Below, piece by piece: positions 13,170-23,985 of a DNA stretch of 64,000 nt (positions are counted from its first letter, which is position 1; every line of letters begins with the position of its first letter). The position numbers and the translations under genes are program-made. The notes under the pieces are model-generated. The model made no database searches. It was not told the DNA's origin and saw only the letters and a list, made by a program, of their open reading frames with translations. Origin of the DNA: Ptychodera flava (taxonomy: Eukaryota > Hemichordata > Enteropneusta > Ptychoderidae); the NCBI RefSeq assembly GCF_041260155.1, contig NC_091930.1:49455402-49519401 (forward strand), written 5' to 3'.

Positions 13170-13172
13170 TTA

Positions 13173-14654
13173 GTTTGTGACATGACATCCACTCATGGGA
13201 AACTAGTCGCTGTGTTTCGATTAAAATAGTTTTAGAATCAAATATGATTTCTCTCTGTTATACACTAAAATACACTGCAACGTCCTGAACGTCCTGGTGT
13301 TTTATATGCCAGCGCTAGCTCTGTGATAGGTGACTCCTAGCGATAGCGACGTAAGTCGTTGACGTCATAACATCGTCGAACGTTGACCCAGGCTCCAGCT
13401 GTGATGAATGGAGAGGTAATCAGGCGAAGCTTGTTCGATAGCAACGGTAATAATTCGAGTCGTTTTGCAGGGAGTGATGCGTGTTACAGCATGAACCGGA
13501 CAGCGGAGGCTACAAGTGAGGTAGTTTGGCAAACGTCGAACACTTATTTTACAGGGTTATCAAAAAAGATGTTTAGCTTTAACAAATCGCAGCGAAATCA
13601 CCTGGAGGCCTGCCAAATGAAACCAAAGCCAGCGCCATATTGGAAAAACAAGTCTTGTTGCCACTTCCGTCACTTATTCATATCGATATCTACCATGTTA
13701 CAACTGTATTAATTAAACCAATCGTCACCGATCCATAAAATCTGTGATATGATTAGGCACGTTTGGGAATATGGAAATGATTGCAAGTGGACATTCTCTA
13801 TACAACGAAAACATAACATAGCTGTTTGTTAGGCATGCGCATACGCTATAGTTGTGAAGCTCTTTTCTGCGAAAACAAAGTGAAAGTTCGTAAAGCACAG
13901 TGTAATAACATAACACAAGTATGTATGTATTATGAATGTATGTATTATGTATGTACATGCATTGATACATGTATTATAGTCAAAAAGGTCATAAGACCCT
14001 GCAGTTGGTGCAAATCAATCTTAACCTATGCGAATATAAGCGTATTTTATATCAGATTCATTTTTTTTGTAACTCCAAAATTGCATTATCAAAAACTGAT
14101 ACATTTTTACTCTTTCCTGATACACAAACTTTTGAAACTTTGATGGTAAAAATAATTATGTGATTTCAAATTGGTGATACTTAGAACACCTGTCACACGT
14201 GAACTTTGCATAAGTACTATTTTATGTTTTTATGATACACCCCTTTTTGTTAAAGCTAGTTCATGAGAAATATTGTGTCATATATTTATATATTTAAAAG
14301 TAAACTTAAAGGAGCCAATCATATGCCTAACATCTACCTAATATCGAACTCATAATATATAAAGGAACCATTTGGAAAGTGCAGCTAAGCGAGCAGTCGA
14401 AGACAGCCATTTGCAGGATAGAATGTTTTGATTATTTAATTATTCTGCCATTTTCGACCAAAACGAAATGCAAATATGCACAGCGAATTGCCACCATTTT
14501 GTCACTAGAAAACTCTTTCTTTTTCAAGCTGCTAACTTGTGTGAAAGGCACTGAAGGGAGGTACCTGTATTAGCTTTCTAAAGGGGACGGTCAGAGTCAC
14601 CGAATATATCCCGTGTCAAATTTGATTAATAAATATTGTGACCCATAAGCTTAT
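13173..14654. other. Non-coding or unassigned stretch
   Basis: A 109-codon open frame at 13383-13712 follows a GC-richer patch with CRE-like GACGTCA sequences at about 13360, so a promoter and first exon are conceivable. The peptide matches nothing I know and no clear donor was chosen. The rest is AT-rich with TATG-type simple sequence near 13920-13970. Confidence 0.35.
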
Positions 14655-14657
14655 TAA

Positions 14658-14875
14658 CACTGCATGAAAACCCAAAAATACTTACTGTATTAACATGGAT
14701 TATTGCCTGTATTTTAGCTGAAGAGTGCATATACAGATGAATACAGTCAAGAATCCATTTTTGTATTCAGCAAGCCTGTATTCATGTGGATTCATGTGAA
14801 TTCACGTGTATTATACTATAATACAGGCAACTCATTAATGTGAATTTATCTGAATAATTGGGTTTTCATGCAGTG
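14658..14875. mobile_element. MITE with TAA target duplication
   Basis: A 218-bp element with 18-bp perfect terminal inverted repeats (CACTGCATGAAAACCCAA and its complement). TAA lies directly outside each end (14655-14657 and 14876-14878), again the TWA class expected of Harbinger-type elements. The interior is rich in ATTCATGTG and CACGTGTATT steps that fold back imperfectly. No coding capacity. Confidence 0.85.
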
Positions 14876-15482
14876 TAAATGATAAGCATGAGGGGTCAAT
14901 CGAATGTCAACATCAAGCTAACATGAAACGTTATGGATACATTGTCCACGTATTGGTATGCAGCCAGAATGTGCCGTCAGTTAAAGGGGTCAGTCGAAGG
15001 CAGCCACATGCAGTGCATCCGTGTGTTATTAACTAGCCGTCTCAAGTGACAGCCTCCTGGTTTGAACTCTGGCAACAACACTTTTTCATATTGTACGTAA
15101 ACACCAGTGTGTTTTCTTCACACCTCGCCTTAATTCGGCTACGTTTCGCCAAAGCAAATCGAAAGTCATTTCATGAATTACATTTTTCAGTTCATTTAGA
15201 TGAACGATAACAGAAATGACATCAAGCACTAAAGTTTTCCCTAGTGTCAGTGCATTATTTTGTTTCACACTCAATAAGCGTACAGACTTCTATCACAGAA
15301 TGTGATCCATAGTTGATAAGCTCTTCTTTTACCGTTTTGAACATGATTTACCGACAAGTGCAATCAGCAAGTCACATTTATTACTGTTATACCACTCTCC
15401 GCCTCGTGCCCATTGTTCTAACCATGCTTTCTAATTTCCATAACCGAATATTTTATTATTACCACCTGGTTTCTTTTGTTGA

Positions 15483-15640
15483 AAAAGTGTCCGATTTACA
15501 AGTTCTTTTGTTTAAAAGTGTCCGATTTACTAGTAAATCGGACAGTTCTTTTGTTAAAAACTGTCCGATTTACTAGTAGTAAATCGGACACCATTAAACA
15601 AGAGAAATTGTAAAATGGACACTTTTTAAACAAAAGAAAA
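15483..15640. repeat. Nested palindromes built on GTCCGATTTAC
   Basis: The 11-mer GTCCGATTTAC and its complement alternate through the block. Bases 15520-15543 are a perfect 24-bp palindrome centred on ACTAGT. Bases 15562-15590 are a second, near-perfect 29-bp palindrome. Both lie between AAAAGTGTCC and GGACACTTTTT arms. This looks like a small foldback element or a recombination hotspot. Confidence 0.8.
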
Positions 15641-16563
15641 TCACGTGGCAACGAGTAAAAAAAATGCGAGACATTAACCAGAAGGAATTTATTTCACCAT
15701 CAAGTACAGAGTAAAGACACGTTAAAAGAATCACCGGAATGAATTAATTTTGCACGACTGTACATCTCAAAATCAATTACAGGTCACCGTGAAATAACGG
15801 TATTGATTGCAAATATCGCTTCTGTGTTAGGGTTATTGTTATCATGATCATTCGAAGCTGAAATTTAAGACTTCAAACTCAGTTTTCAAACACTGAATGT
15901 GGAGATTTCAGTCGCCTTTGGTAAAGTTAAATCTACTCAGTCTAGCTATAGGAAACACACACGCAGTACCACAGTCATTGTGGATCTAGACATATTGTTT
16001 TTTTTTTGTACTTGCAGTTTCTGTTGCGCCTTTCTCTGGCGTGTCTGTGTAGCTTGGTCTTCCGATTGTGGCCGTTAGCAATGGCGTGACAGGGGACTTT
16101 TCTTTTCCATCTTTGGCATGGGTAGTTGAAGTGCACCGGATACAGCTTTCATTTGTACTTCGTCCGCCATATCGAACTACGTAGAGCGACTCGGCAATTG
16201 CATGTGTGCTGCTCAAAGTTTTCGACCCAAATGAGCAAAGCGTGACTTTAACATCGATCTGCAAACACCTTTTCACTTCATTCAACCAACCAACCAACCA
16301 ACCAACCAATCAATCAAGCAAATTCGTACAATTCATATAAAAACCAGGTGCTAAACCACGTAATCGCACTACAATAGCAACACATGTCAACTTTGTTTTA
16401 TCCAATCATGGGTTGTTTTTTTTATACTTTCGTTCAACAAGGTGTCAAAACGCGTCAATGTTTTCCTGCCAAAGTTTCAACGTGCACTGCACTAAAATTA
16501 CAAATAAAAACTTTCGGCGTGCAAACAAGGCTCTAAAACTCTGCAAATTCGTGGTATAACACG
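15641..16563. other. Unassigned stretch with a short CCAA/CAAT simple repeat
   Basis: Bases 16280-16318 are a (CCAA)n to (CAAT)n tract. A 107-codon minus-strand frame (15986-16309) starts inside this tract and has no recognisable motif, so it is not called as a gene. Confidence 0.45.
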
Positions 16564-16766
16564 GTAAGCGAATTCGTAGTCGGCGGTTTACGGAATTTAA
16601 CGGTACAGTTTGCCAGTAAAACTCCGAGGCCCGCAGGGCCGAGGAGTTTGCCATACAGTTTGCCGTACAGTTTGCCATAAAACTCCTCGGCCCTGCGGGC
16701 CTCAGAGTTTTACTGGCAAACTGTACCGTTAAATTCCGTAAACAGCCTCCTACTCGTCCGCTTACC
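16564..16766. mobile_element. Foldback element, long hairpin
   Basis: Arms 16586-16651 and 16679-16743 are nearly perfect complements (GTTTACGGAATTTAACGG at the outside, CCGAGGCCCGCAGGGCC further in). Similarity continues outward more weakly to GGTAAGCG at the left end and CGCTTACC at the right. The loop holds three copies of CAGTTTGCC spaced 12 bp apart. No coding capacity; no target duplication was found. Confidence 0.8.
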
Positions 16767-17327
16767 TATAGTTAACATCAATCATTGTGGATGTCGTTCC
16801 CTTCTATCACTTATTGGCGTAGCTCGTGGGATTCTGTAAAATAGGCGAAGCATTTCTGAAAATTCCCACGTTGCTAATGACAGACTACACTTTGACTAAT
16901 TTATGTTCATTCTGAAGGGAAAACTCAAGGCTTGAATTGATAGCGAGTTTTGCAGCAATACAGGCAATTCTATCCGAAAAACAATGACGACAGAATAGTA
17001 ATCAAATGCCTTCCTGTGCATTGATATCTTGCTCGATTATACCAATGAACTTCTGTAACCACCAGTTTTCGGTGCTACAATTTGACACTCTTGCTGCTTT
17101 CCGGATAGGTTAATGCAGACCTGCCCGCTATTTTGTCCTCCAGTCAAATTTTTGTGATTCTTTGAATAGTGTACGAAGGCTACATAGTGTATGCGCAGTT
17201 CTTATTATAGCTCGTCTCGCGTCTGCAGCGCTTGCTTGTGAACACATGCGGGTCAAAGGTGTCACGATACCTTTTGAAAGGTCCAGGCCTCTACAATAGC
17301 CCAACGGCTTGAATGACAACTTAAAAC
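16767..17327. other. Upstream region of the RHIM/SAMD9-like gene, nothing firm
   Basis: No splice-supported exon or repeat recognised. It may hold the promoter of the gene starting near 17328, but no TATA or initiator element stands out. Confidence 0.35.
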
Positions 17328-17456
17328 ATGTGCTGTAGTATAAGCGGCGAAAAGGTCAATGAACTAACCTGTAAACACGGTCGCTCCTCCTGCGTGGAGG
17401 GACCGTGCTGTTTGAAGGTTAATTCAAAGTTGAGAGATATTAAAGATAGCCACCGG
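17328..17456 (+). CDS. Tentative first coding exon of the RHIM/SAMD9-like gene
   Basis: An ATG at 17328 opens 43 codons (cysteine-rich start MCCSISGEKVNE) ending exactly in phase 0 before a GTAGGT donor. Phase 0 is what the next candidate exon at 18044 needs. A hairpin (CACGGTC and GACCGTG arms, about 17375-17407) lies inside. There is no homology support; start and exon are offered only because signal, phase and order agree. Confidence 0.3.
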
Positions 17457-18043
17457 GTAGGTATTTACAGAGAGAGCTGCACTTTTCAGGAGTGCTTCTC
17501 ATTTGTTCATGACAGAAGTGGCAGGTTCGGGTAATGCATTCTACCAGCTCTGATAATGATATTTGGCTGTAGGAGCTTTCGTGAGACGACGTAGGTGGGA
17601 TAGCCGACATTAAAGCTGGACTTTGGCTTGACTTACAAACATAGAAACGACTCCAACTATGAAATATATCGAGCTGAACAAAGCTAATGTGGCCCATAAA
17701 TTTTGCACCTCATAAAAAATATAACTCCTTTGTAATATTATGAATCTCACTTTGAAAATAGAAACTCATATTTTTGCTAAGATTAAGGATATGCATGTGT
17801 TAGAATACAATAAAAAACAGCAACATTATCATTAATTCGTAAGTTCCCATGTTTAAATATAACAATGAGTTCTCTCTGCTTTCAGCTGTAGAGTCTACTT
17901 TAGTTAATAAGGCCGAACAAGCAACATGCGTATTACTACGCATGCGTACAACTCAGTGTACTTTGATACACGTAAGGTCTCGTATTGCTAAAGTTCACCT
18001 CATTGGGTATGGGTTACCTTACATGTGACGTCATATTTTACAG

Positions 18044-18137
18044 ATTGACCCAGTTTCTACAGGAAATACTGAAAGTTCGGATGACGTCAGTACCCAACAT
18101 GAAACCGTCGACAGCGGCACAAGTCTGGCTAAAAAGG
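18044..18137 (+). CDS. Probable disordered-leader exon of the RHIM/SAMD9-like gene
   Basis: A TATTTTACAG acceptor and a GTGAGC donor bracket 94 bases reading IDPVSTGNTESSDDVS and so on: serine/threonine/acid-rich with no predicted fold. It exits with one base, which completes a GAG codon with the exon starting at 19240 (GTAG acceptor). The composition resembles the linker in the next exon, which supports the join. Confidence 0.5.
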
Positions 18138-19239
18138 GTGAGCTTAAGTATATAGTAACTCACTTCCGAATATTTTAATCCAACATATCTCATCATGATT
18201 TTAGTGTCATTGGAAGGGTTTGATATTATTTTGTCATACTGTACAACTTTGTACTACTTTTCACAGCACATGCTTTTAAGACAAAGATTTGATATCTTGG
18301 GTTGAGGTAGAGTGCGCCTTGGGCTTAAATCTTAGTTTACAATACTTTCTAGTTTACCGCGTGTAGAAGCAACATTTGGCATGTGACCCACGATTTCAAT
18401 AGTAGCTTTGTGGAAAGAATAGTTGCAAAGGTTGGATGTTTCGCCGGGGAAGTTTTTAAATTAGCAAAAAATGTTACATCTGTCGATTTCGAGGTTATTA
18501 CGGCCTCAGAGGACGAGGAGAGTAGTCCATATCTCGGATTGGAAACATCTATATATGCAGAAATATTTTACAGGGAACTCTTTAAGGAAATTGCAGTCAG
18601 CAACTGCATTCGGTGGCATATTATTTTTTAATTATCTGAGAAGAGAAATTATTGTTTATAATTTGTATGTGGCCCGAAAAGACTAGTTGTTATAAAAAAC
18701 AAAACAAAGCAAAACAAAAAAGTCGCACTTTTTGTTTTTCTTAACACGTTGACAACTTCTTTTGAAGACTTCTTGACCATCACACACATAAAGATGAGAT
18801 AAAGTATCCCCAAAATATGACAATGATTATCTTTCAAAACAGTAATTCACAATTTACACATCTCCATTGACTTACTCAGAGAATCTTTACGCGATTTTTC
18901 AATCTTTTATGAAAATATTATTTCAATAATATAAATTAGTTAAGGTGTACATTTCCTGTTAATGTTGTAAAAGGTGCAACCATCATTTGCTTTGTTGATA
19001 CACCGAAATGCTAAAAAAACACCCAAAAGGAAAATTTTGCAATCTTGGTACCTTGAAAGCCTGCTCCACGCCCATTTTCTTTAAGTTGCCAATGTACGAA
19101 ATCATTTACTCGTTATTCTGGCGATAACGATTGCCAAAACAACACTTTGGTGCCTGACATTCCCATTCTTGCACTTGTCAAATTTGCATCTATGCAACAA
19201 ATCAGCCAATATCTGATTCTGATCGGTCTATCATGGTAG

Positions 19240-19488
19240 AGAACACACAGTCGCATGGAACCAGTGTAGAGAGTGACTACACATCACCATCTCCACCACA
19301 GATATCTGTAGAATCCAGCACTCTTCCATCGGAAAAGCAGCATAGTCTACCGAAAACAACATCACAAGACAGTGGAGCCAGTGTGCCTATCGCTGGACCA
19401 CAAGTGCCAACGACTGGTACAACAATATACCAAATCCATAAATCAAATGTCCAAATTGGCGATAAATGCCAGCAGATCAATAACTATG
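19240..19488 (+). CDS. RHIM-like motif exon of the SAMD9-like gene
   Basis: The exon encodes about 60 disordered residues (rich in S, P, T, Q) followed by IYQIHKSNVQIGDKCQQI at 19425-19478 and a GTAAGT donor. V-Q-I-G preceded by a short beta-prone stretch and followed by polar residues and a hydrophobic is the core of RIP homotypic interaction motifs (I/V-Q-I/V-G), known from RIPK1, RIPK3, ZBP1 and TRIF, which assemble into signalling amyloids. The usual asparagine after the G-x-x position is a cysteine here, so it is a variant. The exon is phase 1-1 and joins exactly to 23074. Acceptor choice (19240, 19206 or 19251) is uncertain and affects only the linker. Confidence 0.68.
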
Positions 19489-19781
19489 GTAAGTCGCTTC
19501 ATTTATAATGATAGGTAGGCCTTGCTAGAATGCACCAATGTAAGAGATCAAATTTTTGTATCACAAAATTGTACAATTACCTGTAATCCCTAGTCCAAAA
19601 TGTAACCAGTCCGTGCCTGAAACATTAAACTAAGAATACTTGTGATTTTTAGTGACTCTTACCAAGTTCTTTGTTTAACACGATTGGAACTAATGTGGGA
19701 TAATTGGATCTTCACATTTTTCAAATTTCTTAAAAAAGTCAGGTGCCCTATAGCTAAATGTTGCAATACCGCTAGTTTTCA

Positions 19782-20802
19782 CTAGCACTCACGCTCACTA
19801 TCGTACATGGCACATACACACTTTATCGAAGCGAAGAAACGAATTTCATCGCTTTAACTGGGCGAACGATAACCTCGGGGATAATTCTGTCCACCAGCAG
19901 TGTTACCAACCCAGGGTAGAAAATACGGCTAGTTTTCAATCGGATTCGAACCCACAACATACGGCATCAGTCGCCTAGCTGAGAGGCCACAGACAGAACC
20001 GCTCGGCTAAATCTCCACTCCCAAAAAAGAGTGGTTCAATAGCCGGCTAAGTTGTTACATTTTTCTGACTGAGACCGCTCAACACGTTGTAGAGTTCGTG
20101 AAGCACTCACGCTCACTATCATACATCGCACATACACACTTTATCGAAGCGAAGAAACGAATTTCATCGCTTTAACTGGGCTAACGATAACCTCGGGGAC
20201 AATTCTGTCCACCAGCAGTGTTACCAACCCAGGGTAGAAAATACGGCTAGTTTTCAATCGGATTCGAACCCACAACATACGGCATCAGTCGCCTAGCTGA
20301 GAGGCCATAGACGGAACCGCTCGGCTAAATCTCCACTCCCAAAAAAGAGTGGTTCAATAGCCGGCTAAGTTGTTACATTTTTCTGACTGAGACCGCTCAA
20401 CACGTTGTAGAGTTTGTGAAGCACTCACGCTCACTATCATACATCGCACATACACACTTTATCGAAGCGAAGAAACGAATTTCATCGCTTTAACTGGGCG
20501 AACGATAACCTCGGGGACAATTCTGTCCACCAGCAGTGTTACCAACCCAGGTAGAAAATACGGCTAGTTTTCAATCGGATTCGAACCCACAACATACGGC
20601 ATCAGTCGCCTAGCTGAGAGGCCATAGACGGAACCGCTCGGCTAAATCTCCACTCCCAAAAAAGAGTGGTTCAATAGCCGGCTAAGTTGTTGCATTTTTC
20701 TGACTGAGACCGCTCAACACGTTGTAGAGTTTGTGAAGCACTCACGCTCACTATCATACATCGCACATACACACTTTATCGAAGCGAAGAAACGAATTTT
20801 AT
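19782..20802 (-). repeat. Tandem array of a tRNA-derived SINE (three 318-bp units plus a partial)
   Basis: Units begin at 19785, 20103, 20421 and 20738 (landmark GCACTCACGCTCACTATC), giving a period of 317-318 bp, and are over 95 percent alike by eye. In reverse complement each full unit has a tRNA-like head: an A-box-like TTAGCCGAGCGGTT and a B box GGTTCGAATCC, about 60 bp apart, with a leucine/serine-like long variable region. An unrelated body ending near GCTTCGATAAAGTG follows. This fits a tRNA-derived SINE. Head-to-tail trimers suggest tandem amplification after insertion. The array lies in the intron between the RHIM-like and TRADD-N-like exons. Confidence 0.85.
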
Positions 20803-23073
20803 CGTTTGCAATATTACAAAGTACTCAAAAACAAGTGTATAACTTAAAAAGAAAAAAAAAGCAGTTGAGCTTACATTTGCAGATTCCAAAAGCATACTTC
20901 ACTAACCAATTATCCCAGATTAGTTCCGATCGTGTTGCTTTATCATTGATTTTAATACTGATTTTTGCTTTGATGAGAGAGCGCCATTATTGAGTCGTCA
21001 CTGGTAGATCTTCACATTATTATGAAGGCTCATCTCTACCTTCATGGACTGTGTAGACATGTACCAGCAATATTTATTGTTTTATGTTTCATGTCTATAT
21101 TTAAAATATGTTCACATTGGTGCTCTTTGAAAAAAACTGTTATCAATGTTTTGAAATTCAATTCATATCAAGATATGATAACAATACCCTCTGTGAGCTA
21201 TGTAAAGTCCCAAAATTGTCAAAGTGAGCGTGAAAGTGCTCGATCGAGCACTTTACGGGAATTGGCAAAGTTAGCTTTCAGAGATCTCCTGCGTGTATTA
21301 TTAAGTCCTTCGCATTAATGAAATATTCAGAATTTCACTCCTGTAAGTTGACAACTTTAAAGTCTGCTTCGGAACATCCTCATTCCAGAATGATTTTATC
21401 ACGCAAGTGAATTTCACCGGAATGGTGAATACCGAAAAAAATATTCGAGAACTTTTGTTGACGTACAAGTTGATTATTTCTTATACGTAGAGTATGCACC
21501 TAGGAGCGCTTGACGTTTCCTTCATGATTTAGAGTCAAAACTCGGATATTATTTCTTACTTCTCCTCCGACCTTATAATGAGGCATGATGGATACGATAC
21601 TGATACAGTCGATTTGCGATAAGATATGCAGGTCGACCAGGTATGCAGGCCAAGCAATATGAACTGTTGATCTGTTATGTGACAAGTGTTCAGTATAAAG
21701 TACGTAATAGGCTACGCATTCCACTGTATCTATAGCTGGTTTGCCTTTTTGTTTTTCACCCGACTATCACTTGGAGGAGGGCAATATACCTTCCTTGGAC
21801 ACTTCGCCAGTAAACGGTCACTTTATGACCTATGATCTTGGTCAAAGTCGAATGTCGGTCGCGTTTGTTAATATGTTGCCCTCCTCGTTCGTAACAGCAT
21901 AATGAACATGCGCTTTTCTAAGACTAAATATAGGCGAGTTCGTAGTGATTCAGAAGTTGTCAAAAGTTTCTGAAAAACATGCCTCGCAAAGCGTGTACGT
22001 AATGGTACTTGCAGCATCATATTAAGCACCAGCCCAATAGGTACTTGGAATTGCCGATGTGGTTCACCATGGTCTTTCTCTTCCATTATTTTTACGGTGA
22101 ACACTTGACGCACCTGTACTCATTTAGTGTTCACTTTGTCATTTTCTTTATCAACGCTCACGTTATCATTTTCAATGCTCAGTTGACGCTCAGTTTATCG
22201 ATTTTGGGCCCTTACATACTTGCCTCGATTGCGAATTCATTCCCAGGCTGTCTTTCAGAGGACTGGAAACTGTGGTTGTGATAAACTACGCCCTCTACGT
22301 CCTTAAAAGCTAATTACCATTCGTTTTAGTTACTGAAGTGGCAAGGAAACCCAATGTTTACGTTATCATTATATAACTAACTTGTACCAAAAGATGTTGC
22401 TCTTATCTTCTTAAGAAGTTACACTTCGAAATCTGTCGTAGTTATAATTAAAACTATCGGACTGGTGATCTCCTGTGAAATAGCCCCCCTCGATCATCTT
22501 CGTGAAAAGTAAGATTTCACCGACTTGTTATCCAACTTCATCAAAACCCTTTTCAAATCGGTTATAATTTAGTCCCCTTGAGTATAAAACAAAGTCACAA
22601 CATTGTGAAAACTATGAAACTAAACATGTATCCGTTTATGACAACGGGGATTAGCTCATATCTGCACACGTGTTTTAATATCATATGAATTATTGCACAA
22701 TCCAAAGTGCTGAAAAACAGAATTTCTTTATGAAGAATATTTTCATAGACATTAGATAACACTACTGTACTTCACAAAATATCTCTCCTGGTATTTCACT
22801 CAGCTAATGATTAATGCAGGGGAAATACATTTGTTGATGCGGTTCACTTACACTGGCAGCTCTTTTGGTGTTTTTCTGTTGTCTTTTTAATTTAACTTTG
22901 TGTTACTGACGTCTACAAATTTTCCGTGAGTCTGAATGTGAATTCCACAAACATAATAGGAACACCTTTTAGCCCGTGGTTCTCCTTTTATAGATTCTGA
23001 CTATTTATGCGCTGCTTCCCAATTGCATCACTGATGTCAACGCATTTAGCTTTTACACCCCTTCATTTTGCAG
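20803..23073. other. Intron of the RHIM/SAMD9-like gene
   Basis: AT-rich intron ending in a strong pyrimidine tract and TTTTGCAG acceptor at 23073. Open frames here (for example 21022-21318 and 22009-22281) lack splice support or familiar motifs. Confidence 0.55.
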
Positions 23074-23460
23074 AAATGCCCCTGAAAGCTGAGCTGAAGT
23101 ACAAGCATGACAAACAAGCTTCGGACATAATGTTAAGCCGCGCCCAAAAATGGTTTGATGATGCCGCAGACATCAAAAAGAACCCCGAGAAATATGAGAA
23201 AATCTTTAAAATATTTGAGGGCATAGGAGCCGTTCTCAAAGAGATTGCCCCTGGGTGCCTCGAATTTAAACTTAGCCTTCCAACAGCTACATCGCTTGTA
23301 TTACTCTGGGATCGGCACCAGGAATTCCTTCCAAGACAACTCGAAACAGTGATGATTACAGAGGAAGTCATTAAATCTGTGAATGGTCGACCACTGCAAA
23401 TATGTATTATCATGGATCAGATGATGTATAATAGGGGCTTACAATTTTTTGCAACTCAAG
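23074..23460 (+). CDS. TRADD-N-like domain exon of the SAMD9-like gene
   Basis: 387 bases, phase 1-1, between a strong TTTTGCAG acceptor and a GTAAGA donor. About 129 residues: a charged helical start (AELKYKHDKQASDIMLSRAQ), a helix through YEKIFKIFEGIGAVL, then the signature C-L-E-F-K-L, L-V-L-L-W and LETVMITEEVIKSVNG. This strand/helix pattern (G-C-L-x-F, a conserved L-W, and V-x-T-E-E) is what I recall of TRADD-N-like domains in invertebrate NLR- and STAND-type proteins, which act as adaptors in death and immune signalling. The whole module sits in one symmetrical exon between the RHIM-like and SAM exons. Family call is by motif memory and needs a profile search. Confidence 0.68.
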
Positions 23461-23985
23461 GTAAGATGTATCGGGAGAATTCATCAAATGATAGGCGAGC
23501 GGATTGCCTTATTTTATGAATCACTTGATAACTGCCATAATCGAACACCTATGTAAGTGTCCTTTACTGGAAATGTTTATTTCTCTAGGATCTGTCAGGA
23601 TATAATACCCTACTTAATTGCATTTTCGGAATTCCTTTTTTAGCTGAGCTTGTATCATTCTAGAAAAAAGCAAATAATCCTGAATGAATTTTGATACTAA
23701 ACTATTCAATGAGTAAAGCTCTTTCCATCGTGTCCTTGGAAGTGCAACATCCAAAAGCGGAGCAATAAATGCGACACAACAATCAGGCATACAGTTCACA
23801 TATAAAACCTGAAAAATAGGGATGAGAGGAAATTTTGATTGAGTTTCCATTTTGGGGCGCTTTGCATTGTCACTCATTTTTTTTATTTGAATTGACATCA
23901 TTTTTCAAGCAATGTTGCAGTTTTCAATATTTTCCGGTTACTTCATGTATATTCATGCCTTTTGTGCTTCTCTTTCAATAATAAG

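Noticed and set aside
19900-20680. tRNA-like sequences on the minus strand
   Set aside because: A and B boxes are present, but the arms do not make a full cloverleaf and the units recur with a SINE body; tRNA-derived, not tRNA genes.
23063-23413. 116-codon minus-strand frame
   Set aside because: Shadow of the TRADD-N-like exon; its end sits on that exon's acceptor.
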